Shown: positions 48,601 to 60,037 of the stretch, piece after piece
Layout: the number at the start of each line of letters is the position of its first letter
How positions within the stretch are numbered: the first letter of the stretch is position 1
From: Paralichthys olivaceus
Taxonomy: Eukaryota > Chordata > Actinopteri > Pleuronectiformes > Paralichthyidae
Length of the DNA: 64,000 nt
Reading direction: 5' to 3'
NCBI RefSeq assembly: GCF_024713975.1
Contig: NC_091111.1
Location: 11,047,001 to 11,111,000, forward strand
Notes under the pieces: model-generated
Databases searched by the model: none
Told to the model about the DNA's origin: nothing
Seen by the model: the letters and a program-made list of their open reading frames with translations, nothing else
Program-made: the position numbers and the translations under genes

Positions 48601-49144
48601 AAGATTCTTGCATATTCCGGTCAACGCTTTTCTCGAAATTGAATAGAAACTAGCTCAGTTGTCAGAGTGTGACAAAAGGGTCCCCGACTGAGTCTCCGAG
48701 GCTGTTAACACTCAACATTTATGTGATGTGGCGTTAAGTGTCAACCTGTGGCAGCTTTTTGCGGCGTTATTGATCCAAGTCTCTCTACGGAGCAGATTGC
48801 ACCTGCTTGCAACATCACGCTTACACCGCAGCCACCACTGTTGCCACTTTTAATTGGAATGATGATCCTAATTGTTGGTGATGATGATAATTGAACTAAA
48901 GTTGACACATAGTTAGTCAGCTGTAATGAACTGCGCTCCAGGTGTAAAATTATGACATTATCATAATGTTGGGGAATTATCGCTGTTGAACTGATTCTCA
49001 ATTACTAACTCAGGACACACTGAAGACAAAGTGAAATTATAATGTGATTATGGCATCAGATAATGAATGAATGTATTTAATTTTTTATTATTTAGAAAGT
49101 TTCCTTGAGGCCATGTTTGATGAAACCTTTCACTTATACCCACA

Positions 49145-49325
49145 AATATTAACCTCATGGTGGCGCTACAGGAAAAGATTGGAATCAACAAATTAAGTAT
49201 GCAGCACAAATATCTGTACCAGCTTTCATTGCAATCCATCCACTTTAAGATAATGAAATATTTCATTCTGGACCAAAACAGTGGTCCTACAAGCTAATGT
49301 CCACCTATATAGCCATGCTGCTAGT
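49145..49325 (+). mobile_element. Teleost interspersed repeat fragment
   Basis: AACCTCATGGTGGCGCTACA, TGTACCAGCTTTCATTGCAA, TCCATCCA, GAAATATTTCATTCTGGACC and GCCATGCTGCTAG match a repeat recalled in many fish genomes ('CCTCATGGTGGCGCTAGAGG … TTTCATGGCAATCCATCC … ATATTTCAGTCTGGACCAAA'). Confidence 0.7.
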
Positions 49326-52028
49326 TAGCGAAAAACAAAAGCTTACTTCCAATCCCAATAATTGAATGATTTCTTTATAATTTCTTACCAATTATTTTAA
49401 AACACAGCTCACATCTAGTTATGGAAGTGAATCATAATTCCAAAGCAGTGTTTGATTTGATTTAGGGTAAAAATAATCAGGAAAAAATATTGCTTAACTA
49501 CGTGCATTTTCAAAATCTGTATAATATATTGTCTCTTGCCAGCAGTGTCTCTGAAAGTAATTTCTCTCAGGGAAATTAAAGAGGAGTAAATATTTGCCTC
49601 CTCTTTGATTTGTGAGATGTATCTTGGGAACATCAGACAAAAAAGAATTACTCACAAAAAAGAATATTTGCACAGTTCTGGAAAAAAAACAAGACGATGA
49701 AACAGAGACGTAACTGCAGGAAATGTTCTTGTTGTGAATGTCACCTGATCTATTACTTTAGGCCAGCGATGTAATATTTCACACTTCACTTCGTCGCACA
49801 GCCGTCTCTCTGGTTGGACATGACTTAGCAAATTTTACTGCACCACAGGCATTACAACGAGGGTCACGAATGAGGGAACACTGCGAGGACACATTTAGTT
49901 CAATGACAAAGGTAATTTGAGACACGATGAGAAGCACCTTTCAAGATATTACAGTCAGTGCTTTAGTGTCAAGTAAAGCAGGTGTTGAATGTGGCCCAGT
50001 GGTCTGCTAGGACTGATTTGAGACATCTTGCACACTAAACACTGTTATGTGATTAATTTGCAGGTAACAAATATGTTTTAAATCTGCATCTAGTCATTGC
50101 TAGCTTTCAAATCAGCAATGGATTTTCCCTGAGTAAGGGGACGGTCACACATCATAGGCCAATGTTTCAGGGCATTTATTGTTCAGGAAAATCTAAAATG
50201 TTTTCTATGTTATGGTTCCACTGATGTGTTTGGTGTCTGTTCCACGCTCCATGAAATGTTCCTCAACAGAGCCACAGGTTCAAACGCTAATTACCGCAGA
50301 CACACGACAGTGAGGTCACGATCCCTCGAGCTCTGACGAAGACGAGAGCGAGGCGAATACAGCACGGGACGGGAGAGATGGATGATCTGTCAAGTCTGAG
50401 GGTGTGATTAGTGTGAGCGTGGAACACAACAGTGAAGACGACCTTCAGACCTCACCCCAAACACAGCTGTCCATCACATGTCGAAAACCATGGAAACGCT
50501 CCAGTGAAGGGTCTCAACGCTCCCTGTGGTTTGTCTCCAGGGAAGAAAATCCAGCTTCTTGCACATGAACACACACAATTAGGAGCTGAATCAGTTTGTT
50601 GATTGACAGCATAAGTAATCGTTCACTATTCTTATAATTGAAAAAGTAATTTACTCAAATGTAGAGAATCTTCTGCTTTCTTCATCTGAAATTCATCTAT
50701 GTATAGAATATACATTCTATGAAAGTATCAATCCAATCCAAGAGAAATATCACAGACCAGTGGACAAAGAGTATTTTGGTCTGTTCTGCTTATTTCAGCA
50801 CTGGCTGACCATAACCATTTGCAATTAATCTACGATCCTGTTACTTGTGGTTGGCCCATCTGTGCACGTCTCAGAAACCAGTCATTCAATTAGAAGAGAG
50901 GCTCACAGACTCAAAACGTCCTGTTCTTGCTTTGAGAGAAGCATGAAACTTAAACAAAATAGACGAAAAGATAAAAATATAGGACCTTTAAGGATGTTAC
51001 CTTGAACTTTGGGATACTGGGATCGACATGTTTTAGTCTTTTATAGACCAAATCACATTGGACTCGATTGCTGTATGTATAAGTAAGCAACTGTTTGCTG
51101 AGTTTTCTATATGATGTTAAATAGTATATTATCTCAGCGTTCACCACTTGTTTCCTTTGCAGCAGCAGATGGCAGAAGTGTATTAAGTGAGAGCATTAAA
51201 TTTAAATGTTCTTTCACGAAAGCTGCTGAGCGAAGGCGTTTCATTATCTCTGAGGTCTGACCTTGTGTGTACTTTAACAGACTTGGGTTAGATCCTCTTA
51301 TTTTGCTTCTATCACCAGACCTGACACTATCCTTGTATTCTGCTTGTGTGACCTTTAAAATGTGCAGTTACATCACTGACACATATTATTTCATCTTCAA
51401 GAGAGATTTCAATCAGCAGGTCACTTTATTGCCTCCACATGATTCCCAGTAACAGCTCTGACTGATCTGACACCATACTTCTCCAGACCACTTGGTGGCA
51501 ACAGTGTCTCATCTTGCCAAATTGACTGTAATGCAAATGGTGTTGAATAGAAGGAATTCAGTGCAACAGCATGTTATCTGCCTGCCAAAAACAGATGCAT
51601 TTTGTCTGACGTTACTACTGAGGTTTGCTTCATGTTGGTTTAATGATTGATGAAATGTTATCACTACATGATTCACATTTATGGGCAGCAGCCGTTGAGC
51701 TGTTGGAAGAGAGCAGCAGTACAAAAGTAAAATGAAAAGAACCAACTAGGACAAACTTGGAAATAGGTCATAAAGTTCAGCCAGATTTCCCAATGCTTTT
51801 CCTGAGGTCTGCGTATTGTGTTTGGAACCAAAATGTCCTGAAATGTTCTCAAATGAAAGAACATGTTATTTTTTCGTGGATCTTTTTCCCTTTTCAGTTT
51901 CCTGTGTTGGTTTTCAAAGTGGCTTTCAGACTAGTTTAGAGATTAATATATTCTGGTATTGGAGCTAATTGCAAAATGGTTTATTTTCCCCCAATTTTGC
52001 AATAAGAACAGTATTTATTTTTATTTAT

Positions 52029-52069
52029 CACCAAGCTATGTGTTCACATAGTGTTCACATAGCTTGGTG
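52029..52069. repeat. Perfect 14-bp inverted repeat (hairpin)
   Basis: CACCAAGCTATGTG at 52029-52042 and its exact reverse complement CACATAGCTTGGTG at 52056-52069 are separated by 13 bases. The spacer itself echoes TTCACATAG. Confidence 0.85.
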
Positions 52070-52349
52070 GCTTTGCGTTTTTATATAATCATGTGCTTTT
52101 CAAGACTCAAACTCATCAAGGAAGCAGACAGGACAGTAGAGTTCTACAGTAAACATAGTCAAAGGCTAAACTTCTTAAAACTGGGGCAAAGGCTGATGAA
52201 AAGGACATAAAACCACAATTAGAGATTCGAGAACTTGTTTTGCCGTAGAAAGCGAACACAGTCTCTCACATTTCTCAACTTTCTCCTACACTGAGAATAA
52301 CATTAAGCTAATAATAGCGTGCACATCGGAGCAGCAGGCTTTCAGGAAG

Positions 52350-52405
52350 CGACTAATTAACTGCCTTTGCATGAAATTAATTATTCTCAGTTTCAATTAA
52401 TGTAT
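52350..52405. promoter_or_regulatory. Candidate POU/homeodomain-rich element
   Basis: ACTAATTAACTG is followed by TTTGCATGAAATTAATTATT, an octamer-like TTTGCAT next to an AATTAATTA homeodomain core, then CAATTAATG. The cluster is seen; its function is inferred. Confidence 0.35.
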
Positions 52406-53022
52406 TTTACCTGTTTTAACCTCTCACACTCTCTGGGGACATTGCTGTCATTTCATTTCGCCGACTTCAAATGTCAGTTCATGACATTTATTTACATGCA
52501 CAACCGGATTCTTTACATCGTCCCAGTCACAGTTTAATGTAATAACCTCTTGTATCTAGTCCTCTTTTACTTCCAGTTCTTTTCTATTCATTTGTCATTT
52601 CAGATTTTTCTTTACTTCCATCCTGTTGATTTTGTCTTCATTGATGTCTGACATTTCAATATCAAATTATGCTGCTTTGTCAGAAACCCTGAGAGATGCC
52701 AAAACACAGTTTGGCTTCTGTGTTGAAACAAACTGTGCTGTGAAGTTTGTTTTTGTCAGTTTACACAGCACACAGTCTTTACCTTTATACTTTATAATAC
52801 CTTAATTTTAAGGCTAATTAATTGTAGATACTGAGTCGATAAAAATATCCTGTTTGCATCTCTTCAACATTTTCAATGGAATGTGCTTATTTACTTTCAA
52901 GCAAAGATTTTGACAAGAAGATTGATAGTAATTTTATGTCTGTGTGTTTTAAAATAAAACCACAGTCAGCAGTCACTTAGCATTAAGACTGGAAACAGAG
53001 GAAAACAGCTAGCCAACCAACA

Positions 53023-53072
53023 CTTCCATCCATCCATCCATTTTTACTGCCTTTTGAGGGTCGCACTGTCAC
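53023..53072 (+). mobile_element. Short fragment of teleost repeat
   Basis: CCATCCATCCATCCATTTTT followed by CTGCCTTTTGAGGGTCGC resembles the 5' part of the family seen at 37600-37795. Confidence 0.45.
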
Positions 53073-54186
53073 TGTTAATATGCTGCTTTATAGATGCTAT
53101 ATGGTTGTGATAGCACATTTGTTTCTTGAGGACAGACTGTTTCCCACATTAACCTCTTTCTGCTAAGTAAGCAGTTGCTGGATGCAGGTTTATATTTAGT
53201 GGACAGTTATGAGATGAGACTGGATCCCTCTTCCAATTTAATTAATCTCAGAGAGTGAAAGCAAATTAGCCTATTTCCCAAAATGTCAACCTAAGGCCTG
53301 TTGCAGTAATTCTTACTTAAAGTGCCCAAATGAATCGTTCCCGTTATTATTTTTAACAATATCAAATCATCTATTGTATTTGCCAACATCAGTGCAGCTC
53401 ATGGAAAAAAAAAAAAGAGTATCAAATCTCTGACTCCATACTCTCCAGTGTGGCACACATAATAAGAACAGTTTTTAATTGTGTTTAGATTTTGCCACAG
53501 GATCACATTAGCGAGGAACAGTGAGAGGATGTGGGAGAGTGGCTATGACGTGAGGCAATTCAGCAAAGTTACCAAACAACATCCAGATCTACTGCAATCA
53601 GCTAAGTTGGCCCCAGTCTGCAGCCGCCTCATATCTATAAACTAAGCACGGGGGACAGTTTCTTGGCATTTATCAACGCAAATTCAGGAATATAACTGCT
53701 CGCTCCGGCGCTTTAACTTGTGATGGGGCAGCAGCTCCTTTTCCGCAGTGGCTTTTTGACCCTTCTCTTTGCAGCGGCACGGCCTGTGTGAAGAAGGTAT
53801 AGATCCATACTTGAAAACCAGAGCAGCTAATTACAAAAGACCTTGACGTTTCAAAAAGTTCACTAGTCTCACTGGAGATTTTAACTCCTAAAAATGTGAA
53901 CTTGTGAATCTGAGCTCGTGGGGGGAGGAGGGACGCCTTTTGTTTATTCAGACCCTGTTGTGGGAGATTCTCTTATTCAGTAAGCTCTATTGATTGAAAC
54001 TTGGATCAGGCAGCGGGCACGTCCCAATTGTTTTGAGAGGGGCGGCGAAGGTAAAGCTCGCACTTAAAGAGGGATGAAGATATAGAGTCATGACAAAAAG
54101 GAATATATGATAAAGTAGAATATTTCAATACATGCCGCAGATTTATGGTCCATGTTAATACTCATGCATTAAGATATGAGAATGGA

Positions 54187-54270
54187 TGACATGTCAAGTC
54201 GTCTGGATAACTCCCTAGTGGCTGACTACAGTATAAATCATAAGCCCTGCCTCCTCCATGTTAGTGGAGA
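54187..54270 (-). mobile_element. Teleost interspersed repeat fragment, reverse orientation
   Basis: Read on the minus strand it gives CTCCACTAACATGGAGGAGG, GGGCTTATGATTTATACTGT and CAGCCACTAGGG, the same family as 6393-6505. Confidence 0.6.
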
Positions 54271-55635
54271 GTCCAAGTATACGCCAAATACATGTTTTTC
54301 CATGATGGTTTCTGATATTATAAGTTTTGCTTTACTTAGTTATTTGATGCTATAAAAATGGAGAGAAATATCATGATTCAAACATCAGGATTGGTGCATA
54401 TTGCAGCTGCACACCATGATCACTACTGCGGAGAAGGGAGCGTTCATATCCAGGATAATTTTGCTTCATTTTTATGCTTTTGAAGGAATTTGAGACATGT
54501 CATCTATCTTTATCTTTATTCAGTAAATGGTTGTAGCTGGTTAAATTTCAGTGGTTAGAGGTCATGAGATGATGAAAGTTATGCAGATATTTATGTAATA
54601 TCATCAAGATCTGGAAAATAACCAGGGTATTTATCTGTGTGGTGTAAAATGTACAAATCCTTGTGTAGCGGAGTAGAGTAGTAAAGCAGCATAACACAGA
54701 AATACCTCATAGAAGTACATAGAAGTACCTCAAAATCTTACTTTAAGATTTGTCTTTGCTTAAATGAACACACAACATTATCAAGTTACGAAAGTAAACC
54801 GGATAGACAGCCAAATATTTTCCATCCATCACCGTCTACACTCAACATATTATTCAAACTTTAATCATTGCAAGTCACTTTTTGTTTCTTTTATTTGTGT
54901 TTGTTACTGTGAAGATAGATTGTCTGCATTTCTCATGATAAATGATTTTATAATTTCTGTATGGATTTACCACAGACTCTTGACGACAGCTACAAAGTGC
55001 ACCCCTGGGTTTCTGTGATACAAATGCTTCTAATCGATTTGAATTTTTCATAACGCAGCTCACATCTAATATCCATCGACTTGAGGCTGGAGCTGCAATC
55101 AACAAACATAATCTCGTCATATTGGCGGGTGATAAATTTGAGATAATTACAGAATTGTAACACCGGGCAGATATATTGCCTGAATGAGATTTGGGACATT
55201 GTGGGATGAATTTTAAAGCTTGATAATTCCTCCAGAGTGTAATAAATGTTTTATTTCTCCATATAAGATCAGCAGATACTGTCTGATGCCAGAGATGCGT
55301 TCTCTGGGTTTAATGAGGCAGTTTTAGATGACGGTGGAGATAATTCACCGTACTTCTATTGATTCAAATCGGGAGGAATTACGCCCCAGACTTGTTGCAC
55401 TTTTTCTTTCCATCATGGAAGTCAGCAGAGTAATAATAAGTACAAACACAGAGTAGGAACAGCGGCGATTACCTCCTGACAACAACACTGCTTTGACTAC
55501 AACCATTTACATGATATCTACACCACCCCAAAAAAACATAATCACACATGTCAGAGGCTAATTAGAGGAAAAACTCTCACTTTGAATTCTAATACACAAG
55601 TTGATCTAAATAATGTAATAACAATATCTATGAAG

Positions 55636-55740
55636 CACCACTCAAAACAAAGTTACAAAGTGCTTCACAAATTAAAAAAAAACACACAACACACAAATAA
55701 ATGCAGATAAACAAAAACATAAAAAAAAAAAAAAACTCAT
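55636..55740 (+). repeat. Degenerate A-rich repeat
   Basis: CAAAGTTACAAAGTGCTTCA followed by A-rich DNA with runs of A resembles the tail of a common fish repeat. It is short and uncertain. Confidence 0.4.
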
Positions 55741-58592
55741 ATATTCAATAGAAGAAATTAATAATATGATAAATGAAATCAGGGATTGTGGTACGATAAA
55801 GCTACATTAAAAGCTTTGATTTAAAGCACTTGTGTACTGCACATTATAAAGCTCCCAGGTCATTTGAAGGAATCAGTGTATTTTATAAGTATGATGAATA
55901 ACTCTGGACTTAAAATTGAGAAAATGACAAATCCACTAGAGATTATTTTCACTGTGGAAGTCAATTGACAGCTTGACAGCTTTATATGTTATAACAAAAG
56001 GTCTGTTAAAAACTGGGTGAAGGAATTTTTCTGTCCTATTCTTCTTTTATTCAGATATTTTTGACAGTCAGCACTGGACCATGAACTGTGCAGAGTACAT
56101 CCTCAGGCATTTGTCTCATCTGAATATAAAAGCTTAGACCCTAAAATCCCAGACAGTCGCCACCACTAGTCCCTCCTGCGGACAAAGCCTTTTAAAATAT
56201 AAGTATTTTTAATTAAAGGCGACATAATTACACTTGGAGCTCATCATTGGTACTGCCTCGTAGTTCTTTCAGGAAAAAAAGGTGAATTAAAGCAAAGAAA
56301 CTGGACTGGACTTTTCTCGGCTATGCACTTCTAGCACCAGTGAACGTATATAAAAATAATATCAAAAAACCAGTGTTTATTCGAAAGGTGTCGCTTGACG
56401 TGATGAGGCTAAAGAAGAGCAATCACCCAACACTGCAGTTCCTCGCAGGCGTACAAAGTGTTTCAGCTCATTGTTTCGGTTTTACATTTCAGGAAACATG
56501 TCACGTCCCTGCTACGTTATCAAACAGATTAGATATTTTATTTTTGGAGACAATGTACACACATTGAGGTTGATCATTTCTGTTAAGCTTATTATTTGAA
56601 AATATATGCAAGCACTTTTGTTCGGAAAACGCTTCACTTTCCTCATACTGTCCAATGCTGCAGCTCCTCTTTTCAGCCTCTGTCTGAAACGCTCAGTTTC
56701 AGTTCCTGTTTCTTTAAGGCCCAGTCTTTGTCAACTGCTTCCAGCTGGAGTAGGAAATGTTGGCCTCTAAACTTGTTTTGACTGGTTTTGTTAGTGGGCA
56801 TGCCACAATGGATGTCCATTATGCAAATGTGGGGTATTGTGACACTACAATTATGCAGGAGTGTTGGTCGGACTGACGAGGTGTTTGAGGAACTCCAGGA
56901 GCAGTTCTCTCCTGAGGAGAGGAGCATTTGAACTTTCTAGATGTTTTACACAAAAAATACATGTCTCCTTTAAATATATCCTCAAGCTCATGACTCAGAT
57001 GTAAAATCCTCATTGCAGCTTGATTACTCCCTTAATTATCTTTGTCAATCAGACTGATCTCAGTATTAAAACTCGTATCGTGAGTTAATAGCACTTCTAT
57101 TTGTGGGACAGAAAGAGGTATGTTGCCATAGAACAGTAGAATAGTTAAAAACCTGCCAGAAATCATAATATCTATTAAAGCTCAACAATGGCAATAAATA
57201 ATGTATTTTTGACGTCTATACCCTTTATTCCAGGAACCGTCAGAGAAATGTTAAAGCCAACGTTCCACCCTTCTTAAGAAAGATGAAGTCGATGTTGGGG
57301 AAAGTATACAACCTACTCCTCTCATAGATACGTCACTGACCTTTTCTAAGGATTACAGGCTTTACTGCCATCCAATTTCCCTTTTGGAGAAAAAAAAACA
57401 GATTGCAGAAAGGTCATCTGGGTATTTAACTCTACGTCAGAGCGCTTCAAACATAACAGAGAAGTGTCTTTGATTATCCTTCAAGTTGAATTAAAAAGTG
57501 AAACTTTTCCTCGTTTTTTTTTTTTAAGGGGAGTGTACAATGTAGAGGCCAAAAACTAAAACCATGACTGCAGAGGACAGACCCATCTGTTACTTTCATG
57601 AAAAATTAGTAAAAACCAAGAACTTGTTCATTGTGACAGCAGAAGCATTTGTTTTCTCTTTTCCTAAACACAACAGGCCAGAGGACATATTGTGTTTGTG
57701 CTACACAGTCTCTCGGAGGAGACTGTGGACTTGAATGTTTGCTCGGCCAAACACACACAATCCTCTGTGGAAAAGAGCGGCATTCAGACCAGAAGAATGC
57801 AACTGCACTCACACACTGTGCAGAGAAAGTGACCTTAACTGAACCTCAGAGAAGTGAAGCTAGACAAGAAAGTGGGATAAAAAGTCCTGAAATGATGAGG
57901 TTTATTACTCAAATATGTCTTGACATTCTTAAATTATTGATTATTATGTTTATGGTGAAATATCTAGATTTGAAATGAGTTATTTGATGTTAAATTGACA
58001 ATATATGTGTCCTGAGTGCTTGTAAAAATCTTCCATTCTTAGTTCCTTTGTCAGCCAGGTGCAGGTTCAGGTCTGACTGGAGGAAGGAGAGGTTGAGGAA
58101 GAGGTGACGAGCTCCCTGAAGAGATCAGTTTTCATGCTACAACAGGAAATTATATGTGACAGAAGTTGGGGGTCACTCTATCTCCAGTGAGGCGGGAGGA
58201 AGAAAAGACAAGTCAGAGTGTAACAGTGGCCAGTTTACTTTCCCTGAGCAGGAGGACACTGTAGAGACGGGGCACAGGCGGTGGTGAGGGGTTACATTTC
58301 ATCTTTTAGGTCTGGGTACAGAGTTGTCTGCCAGAAGCAAGGCTTTTTAAATGGATATGAGCGGCCACAGCCCAAGAGAGTTTCAGGACGCTGACAGAGA
58401 ATTTAAAGAGGCTGTGTGCTGAAGCATTTTTGGTGAGGTTTAAGAGCAAAAGTATCCAATATGAACACAATGTTGGAGCCTCTCCCAGTAGAGATCAAAT
58501 CCAAATAACAATGCTAATACTTAACAAAAGTCTTTGTCATATGTCCTACATACATATATATACAGTATATATATAAATGCATATTTCGTATT

Positions 58593-58745
58593 TATCACTC
58601 GTACATCCCAGCACACTGACAGCACAGTCCTCACTGTCTTGCTCAAGGACACTTGAACATGTGGACAGGAGAAACTGGGGATCGACCTCTGACCTTCCAA
58701 TGAATGCACGACCAACTCTACCTCCTGAGCCTCAGCCGGGCATTT
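58593..58745 (+). mobile_element. Teleost interspersed repeat fragment
   Basis: CTTGCTCAAGGACACTTGAA, CATGTGGACAGG, GGGGATCGACCTCTGACCTT and CTACCTCCTGAGCC match a very common fish repeat recalled as 'TTGCCCAAGGACACTTCGACATGTGG … GGGATCGAACC … CTACCTCCTGAGCCACAGCC'. Confidence 0.7.
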
Positions 58746-59620
58746 ACCAGGCATTTTTTAGAATTTTGGGCATTTACTAAAATGACTAGTTCAGGCCTAA
58801 ATATGTACAAATGGCTTTTTTAATGAATTACCTATTAATCAGTGATGAGCACATTATTTTCTTTCTAGAGAGCAACACGTCTTGACCGTCACAACATACA
58901 GCTGAGAATGGATGTGTGACTTCTGCACCTGACAAGAGCTGTTATCCACAAAATATTACCTCCATCTTTATACACCTCCATCTTTATACGCTCTTTGTAA
59001 TGGACCTCTAAAGCATGGGCTGTGAAGAAAAGGCCACACTTGGTCTGTAAACCTGGAATGAAAGTACTCCAGTGTGCATAAATATATCCAGCTTGTCTGG
59101 CTGGCTGATGGGTCTGGTACACCAAGCCAAGAGCGGACGTTTTTAAGTAATGAACAAAGGTGCGGCAGAAGCGAGCCCCCCCCTCGCTGTGCCAAAATGT
59201 GTTGACACATTTGTTGTAGTTCTAATGGTGCTACTTAAACTAAATGCAGAGTCATTTCAGACAGTTGAATCTAATTATAGCTCACGGAAGCTACTCAAGA
59301 GAAAATGCTTAACTTTGCTGCTTCTGACAGCAAAGTCAAAAATATATAATGCAAATGGCCCTAATTATAGGCTTTGGAATTAATTCACTAGTAAGACATG
59401 ATGTGCCAATATTTTTAATAGACATCTTTCATCACTTAAAGCCTGTGGAGTCTTTACTTTAATAGACAGGGATGAAAATTACCCATAATGAGTCACAAAG
59501 ATAGAGGACGCACACTAAACAGTGAAGGTGGAAAGTAATGACTGACACTTGTCAAAGAGTGAAAAACTATGGCGTTAAATACCAAAGTTAAGAAGTACAA
59601 GAAATACTGCACTGCAGTAA

Positions 59621-60037
59621 TATGCCTCCACCAACCAGAGAATTTTCAGTCGACATACAGTTTTTTTTCGAGACTCATATGTTCATCCTTCAAAGATCAA
59701 CATCATTTTCAAGTAGCCAAATGTTTTGTGAAGCCATCGTGACTTGGACCCTTGTGGCAAAAATTCTAATCAGGTCATACTTAATTCAAAGTGAATGTTT
59801 GTTCCAATTTTAAAAGGAATTCTCTCAAGGTGTCCCTGAGATATTATTTTCACAAGGTCAAATCAATTATGTGTGAGGTCACAGCGACCCTGAACTTTGG
59901 CCACCATAAATGTGATCAGTTCCTCCTTGAGTCCAAGAAATTTCCTCTAGGTGTTCTGGAGATATCGTGTTTACAAGAATGTGATGGACAGACACGCTGA
60001 AAACATAATGTGCCACTGTCCCCAGCAAGGAGGCATA
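59621..60037. mobile_element. Non-autonomous DNA transposon with TGCCTCC terminal repeats
   Basis: The ends are TATGCCTCC (59621-59629) and GGAGGCATA (60029-60037), exact inverses; TA at each end fits a Tc1/mariner-type target duplication. The interior has AAGGTCAAATC, GAGGTCACAGCGACC, TTGAGTCCAAG and GTGTTCTGGAGATATC, phrases of a widespread teleost repeat. It has no transposase frame. Two AGGTCA nuclear-receptor half-sites lie at 59855-59860 and 59876-59881. Confidence 0.7.

Larger units (their letters stand above)
46901..53020. other. Gene desert, middle part
   Basis: No coding exon recognised. Contents: candidate regulatory blocks at 46.98-47.13 kb (GGTAATTAG, ACAAAGCC, CAATCAAGG), 48.66-48.86 kb and 52.30-52.42 kb; an old repeat at 49145-49325; a 14-bp-arm inverted repeat at 52029-52069; and short A and TA tracts. 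Confidence 0.5.
53073..58590. other. Gene desert, third part
   Basis: No coding exon recognised. A mixed-composition block at 53.46-53.80 kb may be regulatory. Otherwise it holds AT-rich DNA, A runs near 53405 and 55670-55735, a repeat fragment at 54187-54270, and a TA-rich tract near 58550-58575. Confidence 0.5.
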
